Assembly: GCA_002321895.1 (NCBI GenBank)
Contig: DCMZ01000010.1
Location: 390,135 to 454,134, forward strand
Length of the DNA stretch: 64,000 bases
Direction: 5' to 3'
From: Bdellovibrionaceae bacterium UBA1609
GTDB lineage: Bacteria > Bdellovibrionota > Bdellovibrionia > Bdellovibrionales > UBA1609
In this document: piece by piece, positions 7,251 to 15,432 of the stretch
Layout of the letters: each line of letters begins with the position of its first letter
How positions within the stretch are numbered: the stretch's first letter is position 1
Program-made: the position numbers and the translations under genes
Notes under the pieces: generated by a model
Database searches by the model: none
The model's input: the letters and a program-made list of their open reading frames with translations, nothing else
Told to the model about the DNA's origin: nothing

Positions 7251-7823
7251 TTAGTTTTGGCGTTTTTCAATGATTGATATTGCTGAATTAAATAGCTCAT
7301 CTAGTTCAGTGCATGTAAGTGACTTAAGTAAAACAGTGATTTTGTATATGCTCGGTACGGTACCTCTTCTCCTGTCATTTTTTGCTAAATTGCTGAAAGA
7401 AGTAGGGGTATGGCCATAGTAGGTTTGCAGCTTCTTGGTTTGTTCTTTTGTTATCTTTCTTTTGCCGCATTCGATGTTTGAAAGGTGTGACTTGGAAAGT
7501 CCAAGAAGTGAAGCAGCTTTACCTAGAGATATATTCTTTTTTTCTCTTAGATATTTGTAAATTGCTCCATCAAAGATTCGTACATTATTAGATTTAGAAT
7601 TCTTAAACTGTAGAATTGCTGTAGATAGTTTTTTCCTATCTAAAGTATTTCCCCATGCCTTTAGGATTCTTTGAAATTCAGGTTCTGAGACTCGTGACTT
7701 ACCTCTTAGATTTTCGACCTCTGAGAGCCAGCCTGGTGAGCGATCTGCAAGTTTTGCTGCTGCTCTTTGGGTCAGTCCCTTTTGTTCACGGACGTACTTT
7801 AAAATGACACCATGGTTATCCAT
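7251..7823 (-). CDS. transcriptional regulator with two tandem XRE HTH domains
   Basis: A 190-residue protein from the ATG at 7823, preceded by AAGGAG at good spacing; the longer open frame upstream runs through the tRNA gene and is rejected. It contains two XRE/Cro helix-turn-helix domains, one at about residues 5-55 (Gly-Leu-Thr-Gln-Arg-Ala-Ala-Ala-Lys-Leu-Ala) and a second at about 85-135 (Ile-Ser-Leu-Gly-Lys-Ala-Ala-Ser-Leu-Leu-Gly-Leu-Ser-Lys). A C-terminal tail of about 50 residues is helical. Two HTH units in one chain could bind a half-spaced operator as a monomer. It lies just downstream of tRNA-Gly, a common site for inserted DNA. Confidence 0.8.
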   Translation of the reverse strand: MDNHGVILKYVREQKGLTQRAAAKLADRSPGWLSEVENLRGKSRVSEPEFQRILKAWGNTLDRKKLSTAILQFKNSKSNNVRIFDGAIYKYLREKKNISLGKAASLLGLSKSHLSNIECGKRKITKEQTKKLQTYYGHTPTSFSNLAKNDRRRGTVPSIYKITVLLKSLTCTELDELFNSAISIIEKRQN

Positions 7824-8038
7824 AAGTTGTTCTCCTTGTTGAGTTTTCTGATCTTTTTTTGAAATTGAGAGAACATTTTCAGATGCTCGAATAAGTTGAG
7901 CTTTTGAAAATGTATTCAGACAGTTTTTTGGGCGGAAGGGAAATGGAAGGGAACACGGCTGATTTCGACGGTTCTCGACGGTTGTCAGATCAAATAGGAT
8001 CTGTCCTCTTAAGTAATAACAACTATTTAGAATGATTG

Positions 8039-8080
8039 AAAAAATGCTCCAACCAAAACTTTTACTAGTTTTGATTGGAG
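8039..8080 (-). terminator. intrinsic terminator of tRNA-Gly, overlapping its CCA end
   Basis: On the minus strand the last bases of the tRNA (CTCCAA onward) form the left arm of a hairpin whose right arm ends TTGGAG, with one G-T wobble and a four-base loop, followed by CATTTTTTC. The 3' CCA of the tRNA lies in the stem, so terminator folding and tRNA 3' processing compete. Confidence 0.8.
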
Positions 8081-8152
8081 CGGGTGATGGGATTCGAACC
8101 CACGGCCTCGACCTTGGCAAGGTCGCGCTCTAGCCAGCTGAGCTACACCCGC
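8076..8152 (-). tRNA. tRNA-Gly (anticodon GCC)
   Basis: A 77-base cloverleaf on the minus strand. The acceptor stem is GCGGGTG/CACCCGC, the D-arm contains AGCTCAGCTGG, and the anticodon stem CGACC/GGTCG encloses the loop TTGCCAA, giving anticodon GCC. The T-arm has GGTTCGAATCC. The discriminator is T and CCA is encoded. It is transcribed alone, from a near-consensus promoter to an intrinsic terminator. Confidence 0.97.
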
Positions 8153-8169
8153 GAACAGATTGAGAAAAG

Positions 8170-8198
8170 GTTTTACCCCTGCCCTTGGGCTCTGTCAA
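8170..8198 (-). promoter_or_regulatory. promoter of tRNA-Gly
   Basis: On the minus strand, a perfect TTGACA (8193-8198) is followed after 17 bases by TAAAAC (8170-8175), 18 bases before the tRNA 5' end. The G/C-rich stretch just before the -10 box is unusual but the elements match a sigma-70 promoter well. Confidence 0.7.
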
Positions 8199-8271
8199 TC
8201 ACTAGAAATGAGAGAATTGGTTAGAAATAAGCGCCGCAAATGCTTTAAATCACAGCAAAAACTATAATGGG

Positions 8272-8985
8272 TCAGATGATACCCTTGTATTTGAGCTCGG
8301 CGACAAAGAACACGAGCAGGATGGAAGCGTAGAAAAAGGGAACGATGCTGACCTTATCGTTGGCTACGGCGTATTTTACACCATTATTATAGCAATAGCT
8401 CTGAACGGCCCGGAGACCATATTCACTGGCATCCTCTAGGATACAATAGACATGCCCGCGATCATGTAATTCGAGCCGGAAATTATTAATAAAGTGGGTT
8501 CGCCCTTCCAGCTTGTAGGTCTTTTTTGAACGAGCCGCTACGAACTTGAAACCATCGCCCAGTGCAAAAGCTCTTTTCCTGGTTTTACCGAGTACTTGAT
8601 CTTCTATATAGATACCCATTCGGTCCAGTCGGATGCGAATCAACTTTGGCCGAATGGCAAAATACTTCCCAAAGTAGATAAAGAAATATCCAACTAAGCT
8701 TAGAACCCCCAAAAAAACAGAATAGGGAATCACCACAAACATGGAAGGAATCATTATAAGAAAAGTTGCCACACTTATTACAAAAAAGCCGGTAATACAG
8801 GTCACCGCTAAGGTTAAAAATATGGACCACTTATTGGTAGGATAGATGGTGATGGTTCCACCATCTACGTCTACACCGTGCTCGACGCTAAACCCACTGG
8901 GATTGTAGGAGGGGTCGTGTTTGTAGAACTCCTCCAGATCATTCCCATCTTGTTCATCCAAATTTGGATTCTTTTCGGCACTCAC
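8272..8985 (-). CDS. hypothetical inner-membrane protein, 237 aa
   Basis: No signal peptide; the first 50 residues are acidic and cytoplasmic in character (Asp/Glu-rich). Two long hydrophobic stretches follow at about residues 55-80 and 85-108 (rich in Phe/Ile/Val), then a soluble domain of about 100 residues with beta character, and a last hydrophobic helix near the C-terminus (about 217-233). The order, with two helices followed by a domain ending in a helix, resembles PH-domain-like membrane proteins, but I cannot assign a family. The gene stands alone between tRNA-Gly and the divergent imelysin operon. Confidence 0.65.
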   Translation of the reverse strand: MSAEKNPNLDEQDGNDLEEFYKHDPSYNPSGFSVEHGVDVDGGTITIYPTNKWSIFLTLAVTCITGFFVISVATFLIMIPSMFVVIPYSVFLGVLSLVGYFFIYFGKYFAIRPKLIRIRLDRMGIYIEDQVLGKTRKRAFALGDGFKFVAARSKKTYKLEGRTHFINNFRLELHDRGHVYCILEDASEYGLRAVQSYCYNNGVKYAVANDKVSIVPFFYASILLVFFVAELKYKGII

Positions 8986-9207
8986 AAGCTTAATTCCTCG
9001 TTCTTCCAGCGAAAGTCTTGCCTCTCCTTATCGGGAAAAAGGATCTCTGACTGTATTTTACGAGGTATGAAAATTTAATATCCCCTATTGAGTCCAGTGG
9101 ATTCCTCCAAGAAATCTGCTTTCACCGGTTCAAATTGAGACATTTTTTACCGAGTTGGCGGCTAATCGATCACCCAATGAATGCCAAACGACAACAGCGT
9201 TTGCTGA

Positions 9208-9248
9208 TTGACCATGGCTCTCAATTTCGAATAGGCTAGCTCGAAATT
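9208..9248 (+). promoter_or_regulatory. candidate promoter with overlapping inverted-repeat operator
   Basis: TTGACC (9208-9213) and TAGGCT (9232-9237), 18 bases apart, form a modest promoter. A perfect 8+8 inverted repeat, AATTTCGA (9223-9230) and TCGAAATT (9241-9248) with ten bases between, covers the -10 and ends at the AAGGAG ribosome-binding site of the imelysin gene. A dimeric repressor bound there would block initiation. The repeat is not a recognisable Fur consensus, though the operon below is iron-related, so the binding protein is unknown. Confidence 0.5.
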
Positions 9249-9261
9249 TAAGGAGATCTCT

Positions 9262-10431
9262 ATGATTCGACTGCTCGTCTATTCAATTTTTATTACCAGT
9301 GTTTCCCTCAATAGCTTTGGGGCTACAGATTTTAAAGAAGTGAGCCAACAGTATGGAGTGGTCGTTTATAACAACTACTCAGATGCCTACACGAGTGTCG
9401 TAGCTCTGCGTGAAAGTATTGAAGCGTTTATCAAGAATCCCACACCTGCTAGTCATGAAGCCGCCAAAAGAGCTTGGCTCGATAGCCGTTACATTTACGG
9501 CCAAACTGAGGCTTTTCGATTTTACAATGGACCCATTGATAATGAGAATGGGCCCGAGGGACAAATCAACGCTTGGCCATTAGATGAAGCCTATATTGAT
9601 TATGTGAACGGTAGCATGGACTCGGGCATCGTCCAGAATCCAAAAATCGCAATTAGCCGAAAAACACTCATTGCTGCCAATGAAGGTGGAAGCGGAGACC
9701 TGCTAAAGATTGGTAAAGGTTTCGATCCTGAGAAATCCATATCCACAGGATATCATGCCATAGAGTTTTTACTATGGGGCCAAGATCGCGACCCAAATGG
9801 TCCGGGCAGCCGTAGTCATTTGGATTATGTAAAAGCCAAGCGTGGACCTAGAAAGTTTGCTGACAGAAGAGGCCAGTATCTATTGCTTTCCACTCAAATT
9901 TTAGAAGATGATCTAAAGAAATTAAAAGACAGTTGGGATCCTAAAGGTAAGAATAACTACCACAAAAAATTCTCAAAAGACCCAAAAATGGCCATTCGAA
10001 ATATCCTGATTGGAATGGGAACTCTTTCAAAAGGGGAACTAGCTTCAGAGCGAATCGATGTGGCATTAGACACTCGCGACCAAGAAGATGAGCATTCTTG
10101 TTTTTCCGATAACACGCATGTGGACATTTACACCAACGTACTTGGTATTTATAACGTCTACAGAGGCGAATATAAACATCTCAAGGGCGTTGGGATTCGT
10201 GACCTTATTGGCGAAGACGATAGAAAACAGATGGATGCCAAGTTTACCAAGGTCTTCAAAAGCATTGAAGCTATGGGTAAACCTTTTGATCGTGTCATTG
10301 TAAAAAAGAATAGCCCCGAATGGAAAAGTGCTCAGCAAACGGTAAAAGATCTATTTGCCCTGGCTGATGGCATTGCTGGTTTGGGAAAATCTCTAGAGTT
10401 GGGAAATATTCCTGTAAATTTACCTGAATAG
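9262..10431 (+). CDS. imelysin family protein (ICMP-like, peptidase M75 family)
   Basis: A 389-residue secreted protein. The signal peptide is about residues 1-20 (ending Phe-Gly-Ala). The imelysin signature Gly-x-His-Ala-x-Glu is present at residues 163-168, followed by Phe-Leu-Leu-Trp-Gly-Gln-Asp, and the usual helical domains lie on either side. Imelysins are envelope proteins tied to iron or haem handling; peptidase activity is doubtful for the family. The ATG has AAGGAG upstream. It is the first gene of a four-gene rightward operon with a di-heme lipoprotein 16 bases downstream, a well-known pairing. Confidence 0.9.
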   Translation: MIRLLVYSIFITSVSLNSFGATDFKEVSQQYGVVVYNNYSDAYTSVVALRESIEAFIKNPTPASHEAAKRAWLDSRYIYGQTEAFRFYNGPIDNENGPEGQINAWPLDEAYIDYVNGSMDSGIVQNPKIAISRKTLIAANEGGSGDLLKIGKGFDPEKSISTGYHAIEFLLWGQDRDPNGPGSRSHLDYVKAKRGPRKFADRRGQYLLLSTQILEDDLKKLKDSWDPKGKNNYHKKFSKDPKMAIRNILIGMGTLSKGELASERIDVALDTRDQEDEHSCFSDNTHVDIYTNVLGIYNVYRGEYKHLKGVGIRDLIGEDDRKQMDAKFTKVFKSIEAMGKPFDRVIVKKNSPEWKSAQQTVKDLFALADGIAGLGKSLELGNIPVNLPE

Positions 10432-10447
10432 AAACTAGAAGATAGAC

Positions 10448-11821
10448 ATGAAATTTATAATCCCGATTGCACTTCTCACATTAAGTGGGTGCGGACTTTT
10501 TGGTGACGGAAACCCCAATTGGTATCCCTCACCCACTCCGGACTTTTTAATTAGCGACTCCACAACTAACGCCTATTCTCATGCCTTTCCAGGGATGGAA
10601 ATCGATGACCAAAGACAATTCTTTAAGGGTCGAGCCCTGTTTAGAGATGTTTGGTCCCAAGCCCCTTCCAGTACTGTGACCCGAGATGGCCTGGGCCCTA
10701 TATTTAACGCCAAATCTTGTGTGGCTTGCCATGCCAGAGATGGACGAGGACGACCTCCGATTGAAAAAGACGAAAAAATTGTTTCCATTCTTTTTCGGGT
10801 GAGTCGATTCGACCCCAATACAGAAACATGGACGAACGATCCGGTTTACGGGGATCAACTCCAGCCCTATGGAATTCAAAATGTAGATGGTGAAGGAGAC
10901 GTGGGCATTAGCTACAACGACGTTCGCGTAGAGTTTCCCGATGGCCAAGTTGTGACTCTACAGAAACCCTCTTACAACTACGACCAGCTCAACTATGGAA
11001 AGCCCCATTCTGAAACCTACTTCTCTCCAAGGGTGGCTCCTGCCATGGTCGGCCTTGGGCTTTTGGAATCCGTCAGCGAATCAGAGATTTTAAAATGGGA
11101 AGATCCAGATGATAACAATAAAGACCACATCAGTGGACGCGCTCAAAAGGTTTTAGATATACAAAGTGGAAAAGTGGTTTTGGGACGATTTGGCTGGAAG
11201 GCCGGACAACCGACAGTACTTCAACAGTCAGCGGCGGCATTTGCCGGCGATATAGGTATCACTTCAAGCCTTTTCCCTTCGGAAAACTGTACTGCACCAC
11301 AAAAACAATGCCTCGAAGCTCCTAATGGAGGATCCCCTGAGTTGCATGAATCCATTCTAGAATCCGTGGCATTTTATGCAAAAACTTTGGCTGTACCTCT
11401 ACCGAAGAATCTTGAAGACAAGAATTTCATCCGAGGGGCTAGCATTTTTAAAAAGATTCAGTGTGCCTCCTGTCATCGCCCCCAGTTAAAAACAGGAAAA
11501 CAAACAGAAATTCCCGCTCTTTCTGAGAGAACCTTCACACCCTACACAGACCTCCTTTTGCACGACATGGGGGAAGGTTTAGCTGACCATCGCCCCGAGG
11601 CCGTTGCGAATGGGCGCGAATGGAGAACCGCTCCCCTATGGGGACTGGGTCATATTCAACAAGTGAACGAACACACTCGCCTTCTGCATGATGGTCGTGC
11701 CCGAAATATCGAAGAAGCGATTCTTTGGCATGGCGGTGAAGCGGAATTCAGTAAATCTAGATATATTCAGCTTTCTAAGGAACAACGTCAGTCATTGTTG
11801 TTTTTCTTAGGCTCTCTATAA
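10448..11821 (+). CDS. di-heme oxidoreductase lipoprotein (DHOR, DUF1111)
   Basis: A 457-residue protein with a lipoprotein signal: a short hydrophobic N-terminus ending Leu-Ser-Gly-Cys at residue 15. Two c-type haem motifs are visible, Cys-Val-Ala-Cys-His near residue 91 and Cys-Ala-Ser-Cys-His near residue 339, spaced as in the DHOR (thiol oxidoreductase-like) family related to MauG/CcpA peroxidases. The C-terminal part has Leu-Leu-His-Asp-Gly-Arg-Ala and Ile-Leu-Trp-His-Gly-Gly-Glu-Ala, both typical of DHOR. It is anchored in a membrane facing the periplasm and likely acts with the imelysins on iron or haem redox chemistry. Confidence 0.9.
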   Translation: MKFIIPIALLTLSGCGLFGDGNPNWYPSPTPDFLISDSTTNAYSHAFPGMEIDDQRQFFKGRALFRDVWSQAPSSTVTRDGLGPIFNAKSCVACHARDGRGRPPIEKDEKIVSILFRVSRFDPNTETWTNDPVYGDQLQPYGIQNVDGEGDVGISYNDVRVEFPDGQVVTLQKPSYNYDQLNYGKPHSETYFSPRVAPAMVGLGLLESVSESEILKWEDPDDNNKDHISGRAQKVLDIQSGKVVLGRFGWKAGQPTVLQQSAAAFAGDIGITSSLFPSENCTAPQKQCLEAPNGGSPELHESILESVAFYAKTLAVPLPKNLEDKNFIRGASIFKKIQCASCHRPQLKTGKQTEIPALSERTFTPYTDLLLHDMGEGLADHRPEAVANGREWRTAPLWGLGHIQQVNEHTRLLHDGRARNIEEAILWHGGEAEFSKSRYIQLSKEQRQSLLFFLGSL

Positions 11822-11832
11822 AGGTACATTCG

Positions 11833-12819
11833 ATGTCTTTAAAAATTAAAATTTCCATTGCGGTGATGTCCATTTTCATTATCTCAGCTCTGTTCCTCTC
11901 AAACTTGCTTAACAGCCCCATAGAACAACAAATACTCAAAGGAATTTACGACCAACTCATCGTTGTTCCTTATGAAGAATTCAACTCAGAACTGGAAAAA
12001 ACCATTCCTCAATGTGAAGACTTTAAGCTTCTCAACAAATACATATCGTTAAAGCAAATTCATGCTGAAATTGAGCTGTTTGATTTTGGTCCTTTTCGTG
12101 AGCATAGATTGCTACGGGAAATTAATTTTAGCCCCATTCGGGAGTACAAAATCGAACAATACCTACAAGGGGAAATTGGTTCGCTTGGTGATGAAGGCGT
12201 TACCGTAAAGGGCCTGTCCAACTTGCAATATGCACTCACATTAAAAGACCTCCCATTAGAAAAAAAATGTAACTATCTCAAATTCTCCATTGAAGATATG
12301 AAAGAAAAAATAGACTTGGCTCTAAAAGATTGGAAAGGTGACTACCGAGACCAATTCATAAAAAACTACAGTAAATCTGACAAAAGTATCGATATGCTAG
12401 TGAATGTGGTTTTAAAATCTTTGAACATGTTAGAGGAAGACTATCTCGCCATCCCCTTTGGCAAAAAATTGGCCTATGACCCGAGATTGGAATCCCTTCC
12501 CGATCATCTCACTGAATCCAGCAAAACCGTATTCAGCATTAAATTAAATTCCATTTACAATCTTTTCTTCGATGACGAAACCCATTCACCCAGAATATCT
12601 AAACTCCTCACCGCTGAATTAAATCAAAAATTGCGTTCCAGCTTTAACACCATTTCTAATGAACTTAATAGTATCAAAAGCTTTGAAGAGGCCATATCTA
12701 CGCCAAATGCTGTGGATACAATTTATACGGAAATTAAAAACCTAAATATTTTAGTTAGTACTGAAGTGGTTACACAACTTGGTGTCACTGTAACATTCAC
12801 GGATAACGATGGAGACTAA
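11833..12819 (+). CDS. imelysin-like protein with degenerate signature
   Basis: A 328-residue protein with an N-terminal hydrophobic segment (about residues 7-26) that is a signal or anchor. It shares the mostly helical layout and position of the second imelysin in iron-operon clusters: a region equivalent to the signature reads Val-Lys-Gly-Leu-Ser-Asn-Leu-Gln-Tyr-Ala-Leu, in which the His and Glu are not conserved. It ends Asp-Asn-Asp-Gly-Asp and overlaps the next gene by eleven bases. I infer the family from context and weak sequence pattern. It may be a structural partner lacking metal-binding activity. Confidence 0.65.
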   Translation: MSLKIKISIAVMSIFIISALFLSNLLNSPIEQQILKGIYDQLIVVPYEEFNSELEKTIPQCEDFKLLNKYISLKQIHAEIELFDFGPFREHRLLREINFSPIREYKIEQYLQGEIGSLGDEGVTVKGLSNLQYALTLKDLPLEKKCNYLKFSIEDMKEKIDLALKDWKGDYRDQFIKNYSKSDKSIDMLVNVVLKSLNMLEEDYLAIPFGKKLAYDPRLESLPDHLTESSKTVFSIKLNSIYNLFFDDETHSPRISKLLTAELNQKLRSSFNTISNELNSIKSFEEAISTPNAVDTIYTEIKNLNILVSTEVVTQLGVTVTFTDNDGD

Positions 12820-14023
12820 TACTCCACAAAACCTCAGCCTCTCCTTTTATCGAATGGCAATGGGGCTATTACTGACCCTGATAGCCGTACGCTATTTTTA
12901 TAATGGCTGGATTGATGAATTATTTATCGCTCCGTCTTATCACTTTCACTATTTTGGTCTAAGCTGGTGGAAGCCCCTACCCCCTTTTGGGATGTATGGA
13001 GTGTTTTTCTCACTCATCCTGTTTGGGATATTTTTTGCTCTTAACATTTTTCCTAAAATTTCGGCATGGACTCTATTGGTCGGTTTTACCTATATCGAGT
13101 TTTTAGATAAGGCCACCTATCTCAATCACTACTATCTTATCACTCTAGTGCTGTTTCTCTTTGCTCTCTTTCCGACAAAATCCCTCACAGATAAAAGAGT
13201 TCTCAATGTGTTTCGGCTGCAGATAGCTCTCGTGTATATATTTGCCGGAGTGGCTAAGTTTAATTATGAATGGGTGGTCTTGGGTCAACCCTTGGCCATT
13301 TGGTTTAAAGATATTTTTACGGCCTTGTCTATCCCTCAGGACTACCAAGTCCCCTTAGCAAGAGCCATCGGGGTGTTCACTGGCATCTTTGAACTAAGCC
13401 TTCCATTCTTTTTAAGCCGACCCACAACTCGGTTCGGAGCCTACATGGTCGCTTTAGTATTCCATATCTCCACCTACTTCTGTTTCAATATAGGCGTGTT
13501 CCCACTCATTATGATGATCTCCGCCACACTGTTCTTCGATCCAAAGTGGCCATCTATTTTGGGCTCTAAATTCTGCAATTTCTTTTTAAACAATCCTCAC
13601 ATTAAAAGCCTTCGCATTAAACCCGCACTATATACATCCATCTTAATTCCCTTTTTCAGTTTTCAAATATTTCTAGCGACTAGGCATTTCTTTATAGATG
13701 GTCAATTATTTTGGCACGAACGAGGATTTAACTTCTCCTGGCATGTTATGGCTGTGGAAAAAGCGGGATACCTAAGATACTTGATAAAAACACCAGGATT
13801 AGAGCCCAAGTGGGTCTATCCTTCCGATACCCTATCCGACTTACAATCGAAAATGATTGGTATGCGACCAGACATGATCATTCAATTTGCCCATCATATA
13901 GCCGATGTCCACCCAAAAGGGACTCAAGTTTTTGCGGAGTCCTTTATCTCTATCAATGGACGACCGGCCGAGAGGTATTTCGATTTAAATGCTAATCTTC
14001 TTGAACGACCTGTGCCTTGGTAG
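12809..14023 (+). CDS. HTTM-domain membrane protein (vitamin K gamma-carboxylase-like)
   Basis: A 404-residue integral membrane protein. About seven or eight hydrophobic segments occupy residues 10-300 (for example Leu-Leu-Leu-Thr-Leu-Ile-Ala-Val, Leu-Val-Leu-Phe-Leu-Phe-Ala-Leu), followed by a soluble C-terminal region of about 100 residues with Trp-His-Glu-Arg-Gly. The segment Ala-Leu-Val-Tyr-Ile-Phe-Ala-Gly-Val-Ala-Lys-Phe-Asn matches the conserved HTTM signature. HTTM proteins are related to vitamin K-dependent carboxylase; the bacterial role is unclear. The start overlaps the previous gene by eleven bases, and the end overlaps the convergent ABC1 gene by 32 bases. Confidence 0.85.
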   Translation: METNTPQNLSLSFYRMAMGLLLTLIAVRYFYNGWIDELFIAPSYHFHYFGLSWWKPLPPFGMYGVFFSLILFGIFFALNIFPKISAWTLLVGFTYIEFLDKATYLNHYYLITLVLFLFALFPTKSLTDKRVLNVFRLQIALVYIFAGVAKFNYEWVVLGQPLAIWFKDIFTALSIPQDYQVPLARAIGVFTGIFELSLPFFLSRPTTRFGAYMVALVFHISTYFCFNIGVFPLIMMISATLFFDPKWPSILGSKFCNFFLNNPHIKSLRIKPALYTSILIPFFSFQIFLATRHFFIDGQLFWHERGFNFSWHVMAVEKAGYLRYLIKTPGLEPKWVYPSDTLSDLQSKMIGMRPDMIIQFAHHIADVHPKGTQVFAESFISINGRPAERYFDLNANLLERPVPW

Positions 14024-15377
14024 GCCCATCCGTCTCTAGGTAAGGCATATTGAGGTACTTCTCAAAAAGATCTTTTGCATAGAGTTTTGCTTTCAACCTA
14101 GAAAGCACAACAAAGGTTCCACCCAACTTTCGATCTAAAAATATCAACTCCGGTGGCGGAGTTCTGAATTTAAAACGAGCCACCATTTCCTTACCCACTT
14201 GGAATACCTGCTGCGGTAATTCGCTGTCCTGGTAGTCAAAACCTTCATCTTTATACTTTTCACTAAACGGCTCTACCATCAGCTGACAAAAATCATAGAA
14301 AAACTCTCTATGTTCCATAGCGTCCTCAGGTTTAACAAATCCAAGCTCTTCAGAAGCAGCGAAAAAAGACTTTCTCTCTTTTCGAAATGCGGAACCGATC
14401 ATAGTTTTATAGGGATGTTTAAAAGAATCATCTAATATTCGAACAGCTCCAAAATCGAGTAAAACGATTTTGGGAAGTCCATTGTCTTGAAGTTGAATCC
14501 GAAAGTTACCAAAATGAGGATCTGTCTGTACACGCCCCCAGCGGAACAATTCGTTATAATAGTAATCCAAAAACACCCGACCTAAATCATTCCTGATATC
14601 ATCAGTCAATTCCAAAACAGATTCATCATCAAAAGGCACCGAATCTATAAATTGAGTCGCTAACACCTTATCAGTTGAGTATCGGTCAAATATTTTGGGA
14701 ATAATAAGTCTGTCATTCTCCTGAAAATAATTACGATAGCTTTTAGTTTGCTCCGCCTCTTGCTTATAATCCACTTCTTGATGCAGCATTGTTTTAATCT
14801 CAGAGAGAACAATATCAGCATCGTAATTCGGTGAAAGGGTACCAAAGGTTTTAAGAAGTTTTCGCAAAAAACGAATATCAGCATCAATGGCCTTATCCAC
14901 TCCAGGGTATTGTACTTTTAAAGCCAAACGTTCCCCTGTGGCCTTCACAGTAGCTAAGTGCACCTGCCCTAATGAGGCCGCAGCAAAAGACTCCTCTTCC
15001 ACATCGAGCTCCTCCAACAAATCACCCAGTTGAACTTTGAGAGCCTTTTCTATTTCAGAAAATTCCAAAGGAGGAGACTGAAACTGCAACGTCTTTAAAA
15101 ACTCATTGGCCTGTTCGGGCAAAAAGTGTTCCCCATAGACAGAAAGCATTTGTCCGGCTTTCATAACGGAACCTTTAAGCTGCCCCATTTCTTTTGTCAG
15201 AGATTCCAGTTGCTCTACTATGAACTTCTCAAGAAGTTCGTTTTTACGAACTTCATCAGCAAACTTTTGCTTGATCTTACTGCCAGCCCATTTAGCGCTA
15301 GTTTTCGCTGTCCATGACGCGAGTTTAAAGCTCCGTTCAAAACCTGCTGATGCTATTTTTTTAAGTTTGTCTGACAT
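13992..15377 (-). CDS. ABC1/UbiB-family atypical kinase
   Basis: A 461-residue protein of the ABC1 (AarF/UbiB/COQ8) family. The family-specific Lys-x-Gly-Gln motif (Met-Lys-Ala-Gly-Gln) is in the N-terminal third, then Val-Gln-Tyr-Pro-Gly-Val, the catalytic-loop equivalent Asp-Pro-His-x-Gly-Asn-Phe and the metal-binding Leu-Leu-Asp-Phe-Gly-Ala-Val-Arg. UbiB-type members assist ubiquinone biosynthesis as ATPases; other members act on lipids. No ubi gene is nearby. It has no transmembrane C-terminus. The gene follows the ATP-grasp gene by 55 bases and may be co-transcribed with it. The 3' end overlaps the convergent HTTM gene by 32 bases. Confidence 0.9.
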   Translation of the reverse strand: MSDKLKKIASAGFERSFKLASWTAKTSAKWAGSKIKQKFADEVRKNELLEKFIVEQLESLTKEMGQLKGSVMKAGQMLSVYGEHFLPEQANEFLKTLQFQSPPLEFSEIEKALKVQLGDLLEELDVEEESFAAASLGQVHLATVKATGERLALKVQYPGVDKAIDADIRFLRKLLKTFGTLSPNYDADIVLSEIKTMLHQEVDYKQEAEQTKSYRNYFQENDRLIIPKIFDRYSTDKVLATQFIDSVPFDDESVLELTDDIRNDLGRVFLDYYYNELFRWGRVQTDPHFGNFRIQLQDNGLPKIVLLDFGAVRILDDSFKHPYKTMIGSAFRKERKSFFAASEELGFVKPEDAMEHREFFYDFCQLMVEPFSEKYKDEGFDYQDSELPQQVFQVGKEMVARFKFRTPPPELIFLDRKLGGTFVVLSRLKAKLYAKDLFEKYLNMPYLETDGPTKAQVVQED

Positions 15378-15432
15378 GTAAAGTAGTATACCCAGGCTCT
15401 AAGACAAAGGCCACTACAAACCGAATTTGGAT

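Noticed and set aside
4840..8075. Integrated phage or conjugative island
   Set aside because: No integrase, phage structural gene, mobilisation gene or direct repeat of the tRNA end was found.
7824..8120. Open frame extending the tandem-HTH regulator upstream by about 99 codons
   Set aside because: It runs through the 3' part of the tRNA-Gly gene and its terminator, and a strong ribosome-binding site precedes the ATG at 7823.
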